This document shows, piece after piece, positions 11,411 through 25,400 of a DNA stretch of 64,000 nt. Below the pieces are notes generated by a model, which saw only the letters and a program-made list of their open reading frames with translations, was not told the DNA's origin and made no database searches. Position 1 is the stretch's first letter. Each line of letters begins with the position of its first letter. Position numbers and translations under genes: made by a program. Source of the DNA: Elysia chlorotica (lineage: Eukaryota; Mollusca; Gastropoda; Plakobranchidae); contig RQTK01000417.1 in assembly GCA_003991915.1 (NCBI GenBank), positions 1-64,000 on the forward strand. The letters are read 5' to 3'.

Positions 11411-13102
11411 CTTCAAAGTGGAGCATGCCAGATGTGTTATTAAATTTAAATGGCGCAAATTTAAAAAATAATTAAAATGCCATATTTAATAACATCAGAA
11501 TACCTTTTTTTACATTTTGGAATTGTGTTCAAAAGTGACAGCACTTTTTTGTACAATATACCGGTATTGAACATTTCATAATCTTGCCCTTACTGCTATT
11601 TTGGTTTACACAGCTTATTTGTATCATTTTGAATGGTATCCAATGGAGTCATTTTGAGATGATTGTTTTGGCATATTGCTAATTGAATTAAATTCTCTTG
11701 TAAAACAGACATTTACCTTGTGCCAATCTTCTTGATCTGAACTCAGTTATTCATGTACCACTAGGCATTGTGTGAAACTTGTTTGGCTCGGTACTAAAAT
11801 ATATCTAATGTTATAATTCGACGCATACAAATTAACAAACTATGACGAGGGGATATGTAATAAAATGTTACTGTGATTGGAGAAAAAGTAAATTATGTGT
11901 TTGTTTCTCCGATCGCCTTCTTTTGATCACTTTACAATTTGGTTTTTGGTGTACATTACTCTCGGGTTGTGAAGGTTTTAGTTTGAAACTACAAAAAAAA
12001 TTATTTTGAAGACATGTTTTGACCAGTATGAATCCAATGCAACTATTTTCATTTTGTGTATGTACTGGACAAACATAAATTATTTATTGTGGATAATATT
12101 TACGAATTGATAAGGAAAAATGAAATCAAACATTGAGTTCGAGAGTTAATCCATTGAATATCTTTAGATACTATTGCTTTCACATGCATTATTCACACTT
12201 GGTATTTGAATTAAGCTAAGAGCTAAAAATGGAACATACAGAGCACTCCACTTAATGTGACACCTGATAGTTCGAAATTTCTCTTGAATCTTTTTAAATT
12301 GCTTCTAGCATGCTTGGGCTTAAATCAACAATTTGCTGCTTCATTTCTTTTGATATACAGGGGTATTTCCAACCCAATATGACATTAATTTAGTTTTAGG
12401 GATGGGCTTAGCTGTTGCAAAGCCTATTCTCAATATAATGGATTAAAACCCTTTGCGATTGTTGGAATGAGAACATTTCTTTGACGCTGGATACTTTTTT
12501 TTTGGAAATTGAGATTAGACTTTTAGTAGAACAGATCTGTTCTTATTATCGAGACAAAATAATATGGTTTGTTGTTTGTTTTTAATTTAAAATACATCAT
12601 GCCTAGTATTAGAAAAAAAAACAACGAAAGGGCTTTAAAAAATCTAAACCAAAATATTTGAGATTTATGTTAAAATGGGCAATAAAGTAGTGATTAGTAT
12701 AGGGTATAAAATATTTTCAAAAAATCATTTAATTAAAAAGGGAACAAGAGCCATTCCTTAATATTTGTGAATGAATTGAGTAAAAGTGATAAAGATACCC
12801 TTGAATGGTGAATATTTGGTGATGATTTGTACACCTAATGGGACTTTCAACGTAACCTATTCCGATCACCCAGCACACATGTGGTGCCCATTGATATTCT
12901 TTTGTGCTAGCACCTCTTTGTATTTTATCTGCCCACCTAACATTTTTAAAATATTAATGATCCAATTTCTCAAAATAGTGCGCACACAAGGAATAGGCCT
13001 TAAATCGTACGATGTGAAAAGGTTAAAAGTTTGAAAAAATACATTATGTGTACCAAACAAAAAAATATAAAAAATACACGGCCAACTGAGCTTGAAGTGA
13101 GT
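10119..13102. other. FKRP to CCT3 convergent intergenic region
   Basis: AT-rich DNA with no supportable gene. It contains GA/GT microsatellites at 10925-10974 and 11341-11408, and a tandem duplication described separately. FKRP (+) and CCT3 (-) converge here, so both 3' UTRs lie at its ends. Confidence 0.55.
10921..11730. repeat. Tandem duplication, about 446-bp period, led by (GA)n
   Basis: The segment starting with a GA tract and then GAGCATGCCAGATGTG (10975) recurs at 11421. Near-identity continues to about 11297 and 11727 respectively. The copies differ by small indels and by a GT run present only in the first. A slippage-prone GA array heads each unit. Confidence 0.88.
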
Positions 13103-13108
13103 TTTATT
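13103..13108 (-). terminator. Candidate CCT3 polyadenylation signal
   Basis: TTTATT on the plus strand (AATAAA on the minus strand) lies about 365 bp downstream of the CCT3 stop codon. It gives a plausible short 3' UTR. Confidence 0.4.
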
Positions 13109-13471
13109 TCTGAAAATGGTCTATAAAAGACAGATTTACACAAAAATTATTCAAGCTTTCATTTATGAATATAAAAAAAAACACTTAAACTTAAGTAAAG
13201 GTGACAATGATCAAATACTAAAATTATATGGAAAGCATACAGATATGATGGATGCATTGCCAATCACAGATAACTTATCAAGCAGCAACCAAACCCACAC
13301 ATACATGCACACAAAAACAGCACTACAAATACCAAATTTTCGGTAATTTCAAAAGATATTTAAACATAGTCAGACTTCATCTTATTGAAATCGTTTATGA
13401 ACGACATTGCTCAGTTAGCTGACAGCACTTATTCTTGAAAATGAATAAAGTATAAAACGGCAGGGGTGATT

Positions 13472-16400
13472 CTAGGGCTCTGGTCCTTCAGACGCTTGCG
13501 GGGCCTGCGCAGGGCCAGAGGACGGAGCGTTCAGAGCATCTTGCTTCTTCACCCCAGACACAATGTCATCAATACGGAGCAGCAGGATGGCAGTCTGGAC
13601 AAAAGAGGAGAAACATCAATAATATGAGAATGTGAAATAGCTTCAGATAGCATGGAATCATGACATTCATTTCTGATGTCCTACTGACTTTTTGGGTTCT
13701 CTTGAATCTCGCCTCCTACTGCGCAATGAGATTCAGTCTCTGCACAGATGAATTTGAAAAGTAACAAAAACATATAAAGGATCAGTCTAAACATAACATG
13801 AGTGAACTAAGAAAATATATTCAACTTTCATTGAAAAGCAAAACAAAAAAATGTACATACTTCAACCATAATCATTCAGAATATATAGATCTAGGCCCAG
13901 CTAACAATCAATCTCCTTATATCTGGCTCAAGTGGCAGAGCGCTGGTCTCCAAAATGAAAGTCCCAGATCAGTCAAAAATGTATTTGTCCTATTTCGACT
14001 CCACTAGTAATGTGACAGGAGTCCAGGCCCCAGGCCTCTTTGCAATGTCCTGTGACTGAGTGTGTCAGCCCATAAAACTGTCAGATATTAGTCTTGGGGC
14101 CCACCCACAATATAACCTATAAACAACAGTGCTGACAGATGTTTAGACTAACTAAATTCCCAATCATCCCTTATCCAAAATTAATATGATTTGCGACTGT
14201 CACCGCATGTTTCTCGATGCAGCAAATTGACAATCAAATCTCAATGTTTATTTTTATTTTATCCTCTTCGGACAACTCCCCCTCAGACAGGACAGACAGA
14301 TTGTCCAAGTCGTCCAGACCCGGACACTCCGGGGCAGAGGTACAGTCTTGGGGTGATGCAGAGCCTGTATCACTCTCCCCCTCCTGTTTCCTTTAAAGCC
14401 TTTTTAGGTCTTGAAGGGCCCGAGCCCGAGGGTGAAGGGGATCGAGCTCGGCGCCTAGTAACAGGCTTGCTGTGCTTAAGCAGCTCTGCCACAGTACCTC
14501 TCAGGGTGGCCAAGTCTTGTGCTACTGAAGCAAGAGTATAGTGTTCACCAGAGTCGGCCATAGTTGTAATAAACGTTATAAGTTATAACAATAATAATAA
14601 AATAGACAGTCCTTGGTTAGGCCTATTAATCAGAATTATTAATAGTCAGTTAGACACTAAAGTTTGTAGTAGGTTTGATATCTGAAAGGGAACGAAGGAA
14701 TACTCAATTAGTTGGTAGCTGTTGGAAGTTAAATCGAGAACTCTCGCATTTAACTTCAGCTCATGATTCTGATCTTGTCACCCCGTAACAAGACTCAATC
14801 ATCTATGAGCAAGGAAAAACTGTATACACAGTAGTATACAGCTCGTATAAACCTATGGTTCAGTGATTATTTGCCCCACGGGCATCGCTCTCTGTCAGCA
14901 AGCATCACTGTGTGTGACCCAATTTAATAGCGTCTGTTTACATTCTAGCTGAGCAAAGTGGGCCCTGCATAGATCTGGATCTAGATCTAAATAAACTCGC
15001 TGAAACCTATTTCACAAGTAAAATATGTTGCATTGATGTGTAGTAAAGGTTAAACATATCCATACAAACGATTTTAGAAGGAATTTCACAATTTGTAATT
15101 CACAGGTAGCAGCGAAGAATTTTTGCGTCCAAGCTAACCAAAACAACAACATGACATTGACCTTTACACCACGTGACCTCTCTCGGTTCATATACTGACG
15201 TATGGAAATTAATGAGTTAGAATTATATTTAAGAACTGGAACTTTTCTACTCAAGTGCATTCAAACTTCAAACTAAGTACATTACAATAGCATCTAGTGA
15301 GTGCTCCAACCGGTTGTGATCGACACCGACTGAGACAGGAGTCATGGTATCCCTGCCCTGTCTCGTGTGTGGCAGCACATAAAATTGTCAGACATCCGTC
15401 TTGGGACCCACCCACAATATGGCCTGTATAGTGCTGCTGTGGACGTTAAACTAACCCAACCCAACCCCCTCCCATCGGTTATTTGTAAATAGCAACAGGA
15501 CTAATAACACATAAATCAGCCATTGAAAAAAAAATCGTTTGTGTAGATCCTGTCCATACTTTTGAATATACAAGCACATTGCACTTAGGGCAAAGCATAT
15601 GACATTATGAGGCTGAAATTTTGCAACTGCACTGTCCTGCTCAACACAACAGTAACATTTCGGAGACAAAACATAAACAAAGACAATCCTATCTAATATT
15701 TAAAAGAACTTTAGCTATTTATTTGCTAAAGATATGCATGCATGGCATTCTATTAGCATTTTTATTAGGTTAGGTCTAATGTTTGATGTGACTCTTGAAC
15801 ATGTGACATCTTTGTCACAAACCATCTGCCAGATTCAAAGAAACTACAAAGGATTTAACTATGATTTCTAGTTAATAATCATTTAAACATGAAATTATAC
15901 TAAAACCCCAATGCAAGTGTCTAATGTGGCACCACTATACAGCCTATTTTTTCTTGCACACAGCCAAATAGAAGGTGAAAGTAAAGAATCGCATGTGCAA
16001 GACTGCTCTTCTGGTTGTTAAAAAAGGGGATAATTAATCTAATAAACCAGGAGCTGTGTTTTGTGACACCTAAACTTTTTTTTCGTTCTGGACAGAATTT
16101 GGGGCTATGAAACATTCTTTCTAAGCTGACAGTAGAGTATTAAGCTCTCCAATAAGTTAGTTTTAACCCTCTCTAACACCTAGCCCACAAGACGACCTAG
16201 ATAACACAACAAAGCACATTTGATGTTGGACACCTGCAGTCACATCAGACTGACCATTTTTGTTTCGCAAAGGCAATATAACAACTTGAACAAAACAGCA
16301 TTTTTTATATCACGGGTGGGACAAAGTATAAAAAAAGCGGGACGATTGGCAGCTCTGCATGACCAAATGCTATCTATAGTTTCTTCAGGATATAGGCCAT

Positions 16401-19400
16401 TGATAGATTCAATTGGTACTGAAAAAGCTTGAATATTTAATTAGATATGGGATCCCCAAAAATGATCTGTTTGGAAATAGCACCTTATGCCCTGACCCCA
16501 AATAGCGATAGATATTTCTCTGGAAACTAAATGCTTACCTCAATAGCAGTTTTGTACACTTGCTGTTTAACACTAAGCGGTTCCCACACACCAAAGGCTT
16601 TCATATCAACAATTTGACCAGTTGTCCCATCAATACCCCAAGTCGTGTTGTTTGGCTGTGCATGCTTGGCCTGAGGAATAAATATAAAGCAAAATTTGTA
16701 AAGCACTTTATATTGATCAACGGTTTACATTATTAATTTTTGATCAGTCTAATACCTACATTAACCCTACAAGTGTTGCTAGTATTTAGTGTATGGTGCT
16801 GGGCTATATTTGTGATTTATACGTGTCATCAATGGACTGAAAGGCAGTGCAAAATTATTCTAAACCCATAAAACCTGTACATTTGTTAAAGCACAAAGGG
16901 TGCAGAAAATTTTGACATGGTTACCAATACCATAAATATTTTGTGACCTTGACCTTGAAAGAGCAAGGTCAGATGTTTTTCTAAAAAATATCTGCTTAGT
17001 CATCAAATTACTTGGAAAACTTAGCTCAAGATAAGAAGAAGAAAAGTTGTAGACAATTTATTCAGCTTTCAGAAAATAGGTCTAACCAAAAAAAAAAATC
17101 CAGCTGTAAAAGTTTTATTTGAAGTTGTCAAAATTCATGCACAGTAAAAGAGAACATTAACTTCAACAATGATCCTCACTTTTCTCTCTGACCATTACAA
17201 ACACAGAAAGAATGACATGTAAAAAGCATGCATAAGTAGATTTCATACTTAGCTGGCATGATCATTCAGATCTCTTCATCAACTAGATCTACATCTCCGT
17301 TTCTCTCTACTTATAACTGCTCATGGCACTAGCTCACTATATCTAGATCTACCACTATCATAACATGGGGAATATTAAAATCATTATCACTCTCGCCATC
17401 TTGGACATTTCAAAGTAAGTAATTTCCTTCCTGATGGACCTGCTCCTTAGCCAGATCTTGTTAGAGATCGCGGCTTACAATAGAAAATCGAGAGTCAACA
17501 GGTAAACAGAGTATGATCTGAGAACACCTCTTATCTTTAAGATCTGCATTTAAAACAACACTGGTAAGAAGTGGAATTGTTCTTTATTCGTACATTGCAT
17601 AGGACTAGTTTCGATTTATAAGCCAAGGTACAGAAGGTTTAGTCGGCAATAAAATAACCCCCCTTTATCAATTGATCATACGGACGTAACACTACACATG
17701 CGATCTAACAGCGAGTTTAATGGACAGTAACTACATTTAGCGTTAATTTAATCTTATATCTTCATAAAATTCTTTAAATCAGAACGGCACCTGTAGATTA
17801 AGCAAATAAAATTATTTTCTAGAGTGCCGCAAATCTTATTTTGTCAACATTTTTAGCGATGACAATAAGGGATGAATTTTTTTTTTAATTACACAAGTCA
17901 TTTCAAAGATAAAAAGACTGCTATTTATGCTCAGTATGCATAAGTCTCAATGAAATCATACTCTAAATGTTTACAATACCAGGTCTATTTGTGATGAATT
18001 AAATTTCCCTTTGATAACTATTAATTGTTAGCAAATCATGCCAGCAAAATATATTCCAAAATGGATAAGTCAATTGAATTCTATAATAAACCATGTTAGA
18101 AGATAGACAAAGGCCATAGAAAATAGATCTGTACCCTGATTGCAGTGAGAGTCCTGATAGGGTTTGCTCCACAGTTCTGGATCAAAGTTCTGGGGATGAT
18201 CTCTAAGGCTCTCGAGATGGCACGGTACGGCCACTGGTGAATGCCAGTAATGCTCTTAGCTCTGTCATTCAAAGCCTGAATACAACATGGGTAAAAGAAA
18301 CAATGTGGAATCAATCTATGCATAAAAAATGTCGCACAATGCTTATCCTAAGCATTTGACCCTGTTACACTCACCAACTCATAAAATCATAAAATATATG
18401 TAAAAAAAAAAGGTGAATAAAATACATTTTATAGTGAAATGGCATATTTTTTTTAAAAATGGAAAAAAAAAGAATATCAAACACATGATGAAACTTGCTA
18501 TAACTCTGAGTAAACAAACCTGAGCCAGGGCCAGCTCGGAAGCGCCACCTCCAGGGACCAGGTACGGGTCCACCATAACATTGCGAGCAACGTTCATAGC
18601 ATCCTGCAGGTTTCTCTCCACTTCACTCAACACATCTTTGCTGGCTCCTCGCAGAAGGATCGTGCAGGCCTTGGGGTTTTTGCAGTCCGTAATGAAGGAA
18701 AAGTACCTAAAAAAGCATTAACAAATTCATTTATAGTAGATATCTATGACAGTATTCATAAAGAGAAAAGTAAATAAAATAGTAGGCAGACACAATTTTA
18801 CAAGTTTTTAAGTGTGTGTTACTCCTCTTTACTATTCTTGACGATAAGATTTACGTCACTATTTCCTTGTAAAAAATATAGTTTTTTCTTCTTTTCTTTA
18901 GTTTTCAAGTAGAATCAAAATGCAGACATTTCACTATTTACATATAAGACGAAAAATTAAAACGCAGGATAATTTTGTCTTTTTTACAACAAAATCCATA
19001 AAATTGCAGCACTAATGCTTAACATTCTAATCAGAGCTAACCATCTAATTTTTCTGCATTATAAGTTTTTCTTACTCATCTCCAATTTTTTGGATTTCAA
19101 ACAACCCACATCCAGTTCCAATATCCTCTTCTTTCAGCTCATCAGTGCGGTTACAAATGGTTGCACCACATGCTCTGTAAATAAGATTTTGTATGAGTCG
19201 TACATATATACATTATAACAAAATCAGGAATGTGTAGAAATCCAAAAATATTTTCATAGTGACAGAATAAAGCAGAGCAGAGAGACAATATTCAAGCGCC
19301 ACAAATTGTCTACCAGGAAAGATGAAAAGTAATTTTTCCTTCCTAAATATGCAGTCTTTTGTGATACAATCTGAACCTGAACCCAAGTCCATCTGTATAA

Positions 19401-22400
19401 GTAAATAAAATGCTCCATTCTGATATTTAAGTAGGTTAGAAGTGATAGAATTACTTTCATATAAGGCAGGGTGTCCAGCAGATTATGATGAAAAAATTTA
19501 CCACCTGCAATTAGAATTTACTATCTAGGAAAATGAACTTTTTTCCCCGTTCCGGTGTCACATTATGTCATTGCGTGATAGAAAATAAGGAAGAAAAAAA
19601 CTCATATTATCATATTCATTATTGTAATATCAATCATATGCTTCATATTTATGCCCAGTAATACCAGTAATGAACAGGTCTAATCATAATGGGCTTACCT
19701 TATCATTGATTTGCAAGTGGAACATTTACTACCAGATCATTGGATTGTACAACCAGCGAGGTAAAATTACGACCAGAATACAAAATTTACGACCTATTTA
19801 AGAAAAATCTGGGAAGATTTTCACATCAGCAGAGTGAATGGGAGGATGAAAAGGTTTAACGATGAGTTGACTTCTCTGTACCTGGCTATCCTGTTGTTGT
19901 CGGACTTCCTCACGCGGCGCAGGACACTGATGTTGGCCTTGACCAGGTAATGCTGGGCCAGATCAGAGACGCCTTTCTCTGTGATCACAAGGTCAGGCTT
20001 CAGCGCAATAACTTCCTTGCAGATTTTCTCAATGTATTCCTCCTCTAGCTTCAGGATCTTACTGCAAATCATAAAACAAGAGATCCAGTTAATTTAACAC
20101 TAAGGAAAGAACTACTTAACTGATACTGTACTGCATCGTTGGCCATTGCCTGCTGGTCTTTTATACGGGATCGCCCGGCACCGCCCGCCAGAAACAAGTT
20201 TGACAAAAAAATTTTAAGTACGGATGAGCAGCTATAAATAATTTGTCCTCTGGACATATTTAAAAAAATGATAAAATGCTACTTACGAGAAATCTGTTTC
20301 TTGTGAGATTTCTATGTTGGTCTGAAAACATATAAAATAAAAAAAGATCATGTAAAAAGTACAAATTATCCTTATAAGGGCAACGGAAGGAACAATAGTG
20401 GTATTAATCCAAATAATGGTAGGAATATCGATAATAGTAATAATAGAGGTAGCAAAAATAGCGACAGTAAGACTGCTGATGATAATAGTAGTGATGGTGG
20501 TAGTGATGATAAGAGTGGTCATAACAATAATGGTAATATTCTAATAATAGTAATAATAATAAAAATAAAATAATAATAATAATAATAATGACAGTAATGA
20601 TAGTACTGTAGTATTAGTGGTAGTAGTCATGGTGGTGGCAGTAGTGGCAGTGGTGGTGGTCATGTTAATAGTGACAGTGGTGATAGAGGGGATAATAATT
20701 TAGTGGTGGCAATGATAGTAATAGTGGTAGTGGTGGTAACAGTAGTCGAAACAATAGAGATAATGTTATGGTAGTGACAGGGGTAGTAGGAGTGGCAGTG
20801 GGGGTGGTAGCAATAATGACATGGGTATTAATAAAAAGGGCAACGGTAGTCATAACGTAATAATTAGCACCAAGATTAAAATAAAAATTTAAAAAATTAA
20901 CTACTGCTGACTTATTAGGAATGGTGGTGATCTTAGGAGCTGCAATAGCCATGGTAATATTGGAAATGGTGGAACAATATTTAATTAGATTACCAATAGG
21001 GTAATACCCCCGGTTTTCACTATACAGCCATATCAGCTGAACCTATTTCATCAATCTCCCGCACTCACTACTAAAAAAAAATTAAATGTATAAAACCCGG
21101 AAAGAGGACGAGAGAGAGAGAGAGAAAGAGACAAAGAAGAAAAAGGTTGAACTTAAATTTGTGGAGAGCAAAAAAGAGAAGAAGAGTAAGGAAGAGAGAG
21201 AGAAAGAGAAAGGAATAAAGATAGTCAAATTCAAATAAGTAAAGAGTGGAGAGAGAGGGAGACAGAGAGAGACCTAATCTAGGTTTAGGTAGACTTTAAC
21301 TAGATCTAGATTTAAATAAACTTTTTTTCAAGCTTAAATTGAAAAACTAACGAGACATATTTTTATAAGCTAAAATACTACTGGCCCAGTAAACTGCTGG
21401 ACTTACTGGGTGTTATTGTCGAAAATGACAAGTACTGAGCGATCGACGAAACACCCAATTTGTAGCTGGATACCGTCAAATAAATATTTTTTCAACCAAA
21501 TATGGACAAACATACTAGGGAGGTTAAATAAGTATTATACATACTGGCTGGCAGCTATGCTAATAAACATGAGACAAGTAGCTATTGCCTTTAGCGTAGC
21601 ATATTTTTTTATGCTAACACTCTTCCTCACATGTTTGTGATATGGAAATATAAGGCGCTTCACAGAGTTTGCTAATTGCAGTATACTAGCACAGTAAGAC
21701 AAAAAACTATCAGTGAATCAGAATTTTTTCCTCTTCATTAAAAAAAAATTCAGTTAATTAGAATTTTTTTTTCTTCGTTTAATAATAATTCATGGTAAAC
21801 CCAAATAGTTTTTGTCTCACCAGAATTCAACTCTTTAGCTGTATACAAGTTTTAAAAAAAGGGCCTTTATTAAAATATTTCCTTTCGTGAAATGTAGTTT
21901 TTTTTTACAACAGATTTACATAAGTACAGTACATGACTGGATTTATCAGAGATCTTATAAGATTTCTGTGAGTTTAACATACCACACTCTCTCCTTTTTT
22001 GTATTCCATATTACAGTCAAGCAGAAGTATCCTTGGGTTTTCTATGCGCCTGAGGAAAAGTGGGGTAGGGAGAGGAGAAAGAAGTATGTGGTGTGAGAAC
22101 TATTGTTCAAGCTACACTTGGTTAAATGTACAATCAAGTGATAACATTTTTAGTACAGTGGAACACACTTAAACCGAAAACGGCTGAACCGAAAAAACGG
22201 CTAAACCGAAAAGATTTTGTCCTCTTTAATTTTCAAACTTAAGAAAAAAAAGTAAGACATACATATATCTAACACAAACCCACCTTCTCATTTTAGGATG
22301 GGTGACATCCTTGTTGATCATAACACCTTTCAAGACTTTAGAATCTTCTAGCAAACCTCCAGGGATCTGAAAAATAATAAAAGTTAATACAAATTTTTAA

Positions 22401-25400
22401 AAAGTCCATAAACCAACCACTTAATTCATTGAGGAAATTCTTTTCTTCATATTTTAGGAACTAAAAAGGAGAATTTTTTTTTTTAATTTGGAATAAATTA
22501 AAAAACTGACAGATTTTCAGAGCGAGTAAGACAAATTAGATGTAGTAGTAGTAGTAATAGTTTTAGTAATAGTAGATTTTAGGAGAGGTGGTTTGCTGAA
22601 TTAATTTTAAGTAGATCTGAAATTTGTACGTATTTTTCCAGTGGTAGAAGTAGGCTTTTAGTGAAAATTGCCGAACAATGCTTGCAATTTGTTGGATTAG
22701 AACCCTTGACTTTTAGACCTATGCAGCGGCACCAAATGGCCTTGCTGATTAAATACCTAACAATAACAATTTCAGATCTACTAATTACTAGTAGTAGTAG
22801 TAGTTGAGTTGGTCAAACAACAGCACTATATAGGCTATATTGTAAACAGGCCCTAAGACTGAGATATGACAATTTTATATGCTTCCACACAAGAGACAGG
22901 GCAAGGATACCATGACTCCTGTCTTAGCCAATCACATTAAACTGACACCCAGTAGAGGACCAAATCGCCAGGGCGCAAACCAGGACTTGCGTTGGAAGCT
23001 GATGTTCTACCCCAGAAAAATCTGTATAACATTAAAAATGATTAACAATTTATTGGCCCAGTTACCTTCTCAACTTTGGCATAACGCTTGATGTCGATTT
23101 CCTTCTTATTGTTCTCTTCTATGGCAACTGTTGAAGTTGCATCTAAAGCAATGCCACAAGCAAGGTCCATCCTACAAGCACAAATGAATGATACAAGGAA
23201 TTGACATTAGATTGTCCAAAACGAAAAAAAAAAGAAAAAAAAAAACAGTATAAAGATAATGATTAAAAGATACCGACAAAATTTGATAACAAGGTAAGAT
23301 TCAATTGTACAAAATATTTTTGGATATTATCTACAGTTGTTGTTTCAGAAGACGGATCAAGTTGGCATGTTAAACATCCATCTTTTCACTTTTTTCTTTC
23401 ATAAAACTTAAGCCAAATTAAGTTTTTGTTTTACGGTCCACCCTCTGCCCCCCCCCCCCCCCAAACTTTGTGTTAAAGCTTTACCGTACTAGTGCATAGG
23501 GAGAAAACAAATGAAAACCTTTCCAAAAATGACTTCATCCATTAATGCAGAATCAACAGACGAGAGACCATCATTGGTTTATACTCATACTTCATTGATA
23601 GATAACTTTCAGACAGCCAATAAACCTTAAAATGAAATGTACATTACCATTTAGAAATAAACTTGGTTCCTAAACAGCTCTTTACGATTTTCATCATCTC
23701 CTCTTTGTTGTTCACATCCACTGGAGTGCTAAAAAAGAGCAAATGAAAATGGCAGAGGGGTGATTAGTTCTAACCTAAAAAAAAAAATTATACATGGGTC
23801 TAGTTAGAGTGCTGTATTCCTGTGCACAGTACCAACTAAGCAAGAGATAAGCCTGTTCACATTGTACAAGCATGCTCATCATTTCTTGACTGAAACTTTC
23901 ATGCGTGAAAAACTGGCTCAAGTAGAGAGACCATCATTGGTTTATACTTATACTTCATTGATAGATAACTTTCAGACAGCCAATAAACCTTAAAATGAAA
24001 TGTACATTACCATTTAGAAATAAACTTGGTTCCTAAACAGCTCTTTACGATTTTCATCATCTCCTCTTTGTTGTTCACATCCACTGGAGTGCTAAAAAAG
24101 AGCAAATGAAAATGGCAGAGGGGTGATTAGTTCTAACCTAAAAAAAAAATTGTACATGGGTCTGGTTAGAGTGCTGTATTCCTGTGCACAGTACCAACTA
24201 AGCAAGAAATAAGCCTGTTCACATTGTACAAGCATGCTCATCATTTCTTGACTGAAACTTTCATGCGTGAAAAACTGGCTCAAGTGGTAGAGCCTTGATC
24301 TTCACACCGGGAGGTCTATCTAACCACGGAGCGGCATCAGCAATACTTTAGTTAGCGCAGGCCCGTGCCGAATAGCCGTGGTCAATGGGGGTCAACCTTC
24401 GATCAGCTCAGGTAGCTTGTGTGAGTGTGAGTGAGTGTGTAGTATTGCTGATATATTGGGTTGTATTTTCATCACTCAATATTTATATATGGAAAAAAAA
24501 AAGTTAAACACAAAAAACGGTTAATTGTTTACAAAAAGAATGAAAAAAAATTGTTCATGTAGTTGTTTTTTCATTCTCTGGTCGAAAGTCAAACAATTTT
24601 TTACATTACTGAATCAGTGACGCATTAGGTAAAATATTCAACAACAACAAAAAACATCACTTAAAAAAAAAAAATGTGTACATAACGTTCCCACTATCTT
24701 AGACCTTTATCTTACCAATAATTACAAAGTGTTAACAAAAACATTGTGAGCTCTGCAGCTCAATCAGTACACTTCCATGTTTTCCTCTCCTTAGTATTAT
24801 TTAGGCAATACTTGATCACAGGTTTTCAACAAACATTATTCTTGCAAATAATCAGAGAGACATATATACCACGCAACTTTTTAAATGACACTTCAACTCA
24901 ATGAATAAAGCAAGAAATTTTACACACATTATGGATTTTAAACAATAGTATATTTCATGTACTGAGAGCACACGCGATCTTGGGTAAGAGTTGATAATAA
25001 ATTATTATGTGGTATACTTTTGTTTGCACACGGGCTCTGCTTTTTTCTATTAATAGGATGACTGTTTCTAGCACCAATACAATTCAGCAAGACATTTAAC
25101 CCACTTTATGTTTTAAGCAATATTCCATTTCATTTACTGAGAGCAGGTGTTAATATGTAGTGAATTTTTTCTAGATTGTAAATCCGTGTGCTCTGCATTA
25201 ATCTATTGTTGAAATCACTTGATGACTGTTCTCTGTACCTAGCTATCTTAACAGACCCAGCCCAACCTTATATTTCTGTATGTGTGGAATATATTGTTTC
25301 TCTAATAATTATGTGCTGCTTGGGAATTTTTTTAAGTGGTAATATACTCCTGTATACTATCATGTAGTTGTGAATTGCTGCATGTATTTCTGGAATTGAG

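Larger units (their letters stand above)
23562..24286. repeat. 363-bp tandem duplication containing CCT3 exon 7
   Basis: Unit 1 runs from about 23562 to 23924 and unit 2 from about 23925 to 24286. They differ by only a few substitutions and a two-base poly-A length change, all intronic. Unit 1 ends at GGCTCAAGTA. Unit 2 continues GGCTCAAGTGGTAGAGCC into a SINE-like tRNA A-box, so the breakpoint lies inside a SINE head. Confidence 0.93.
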
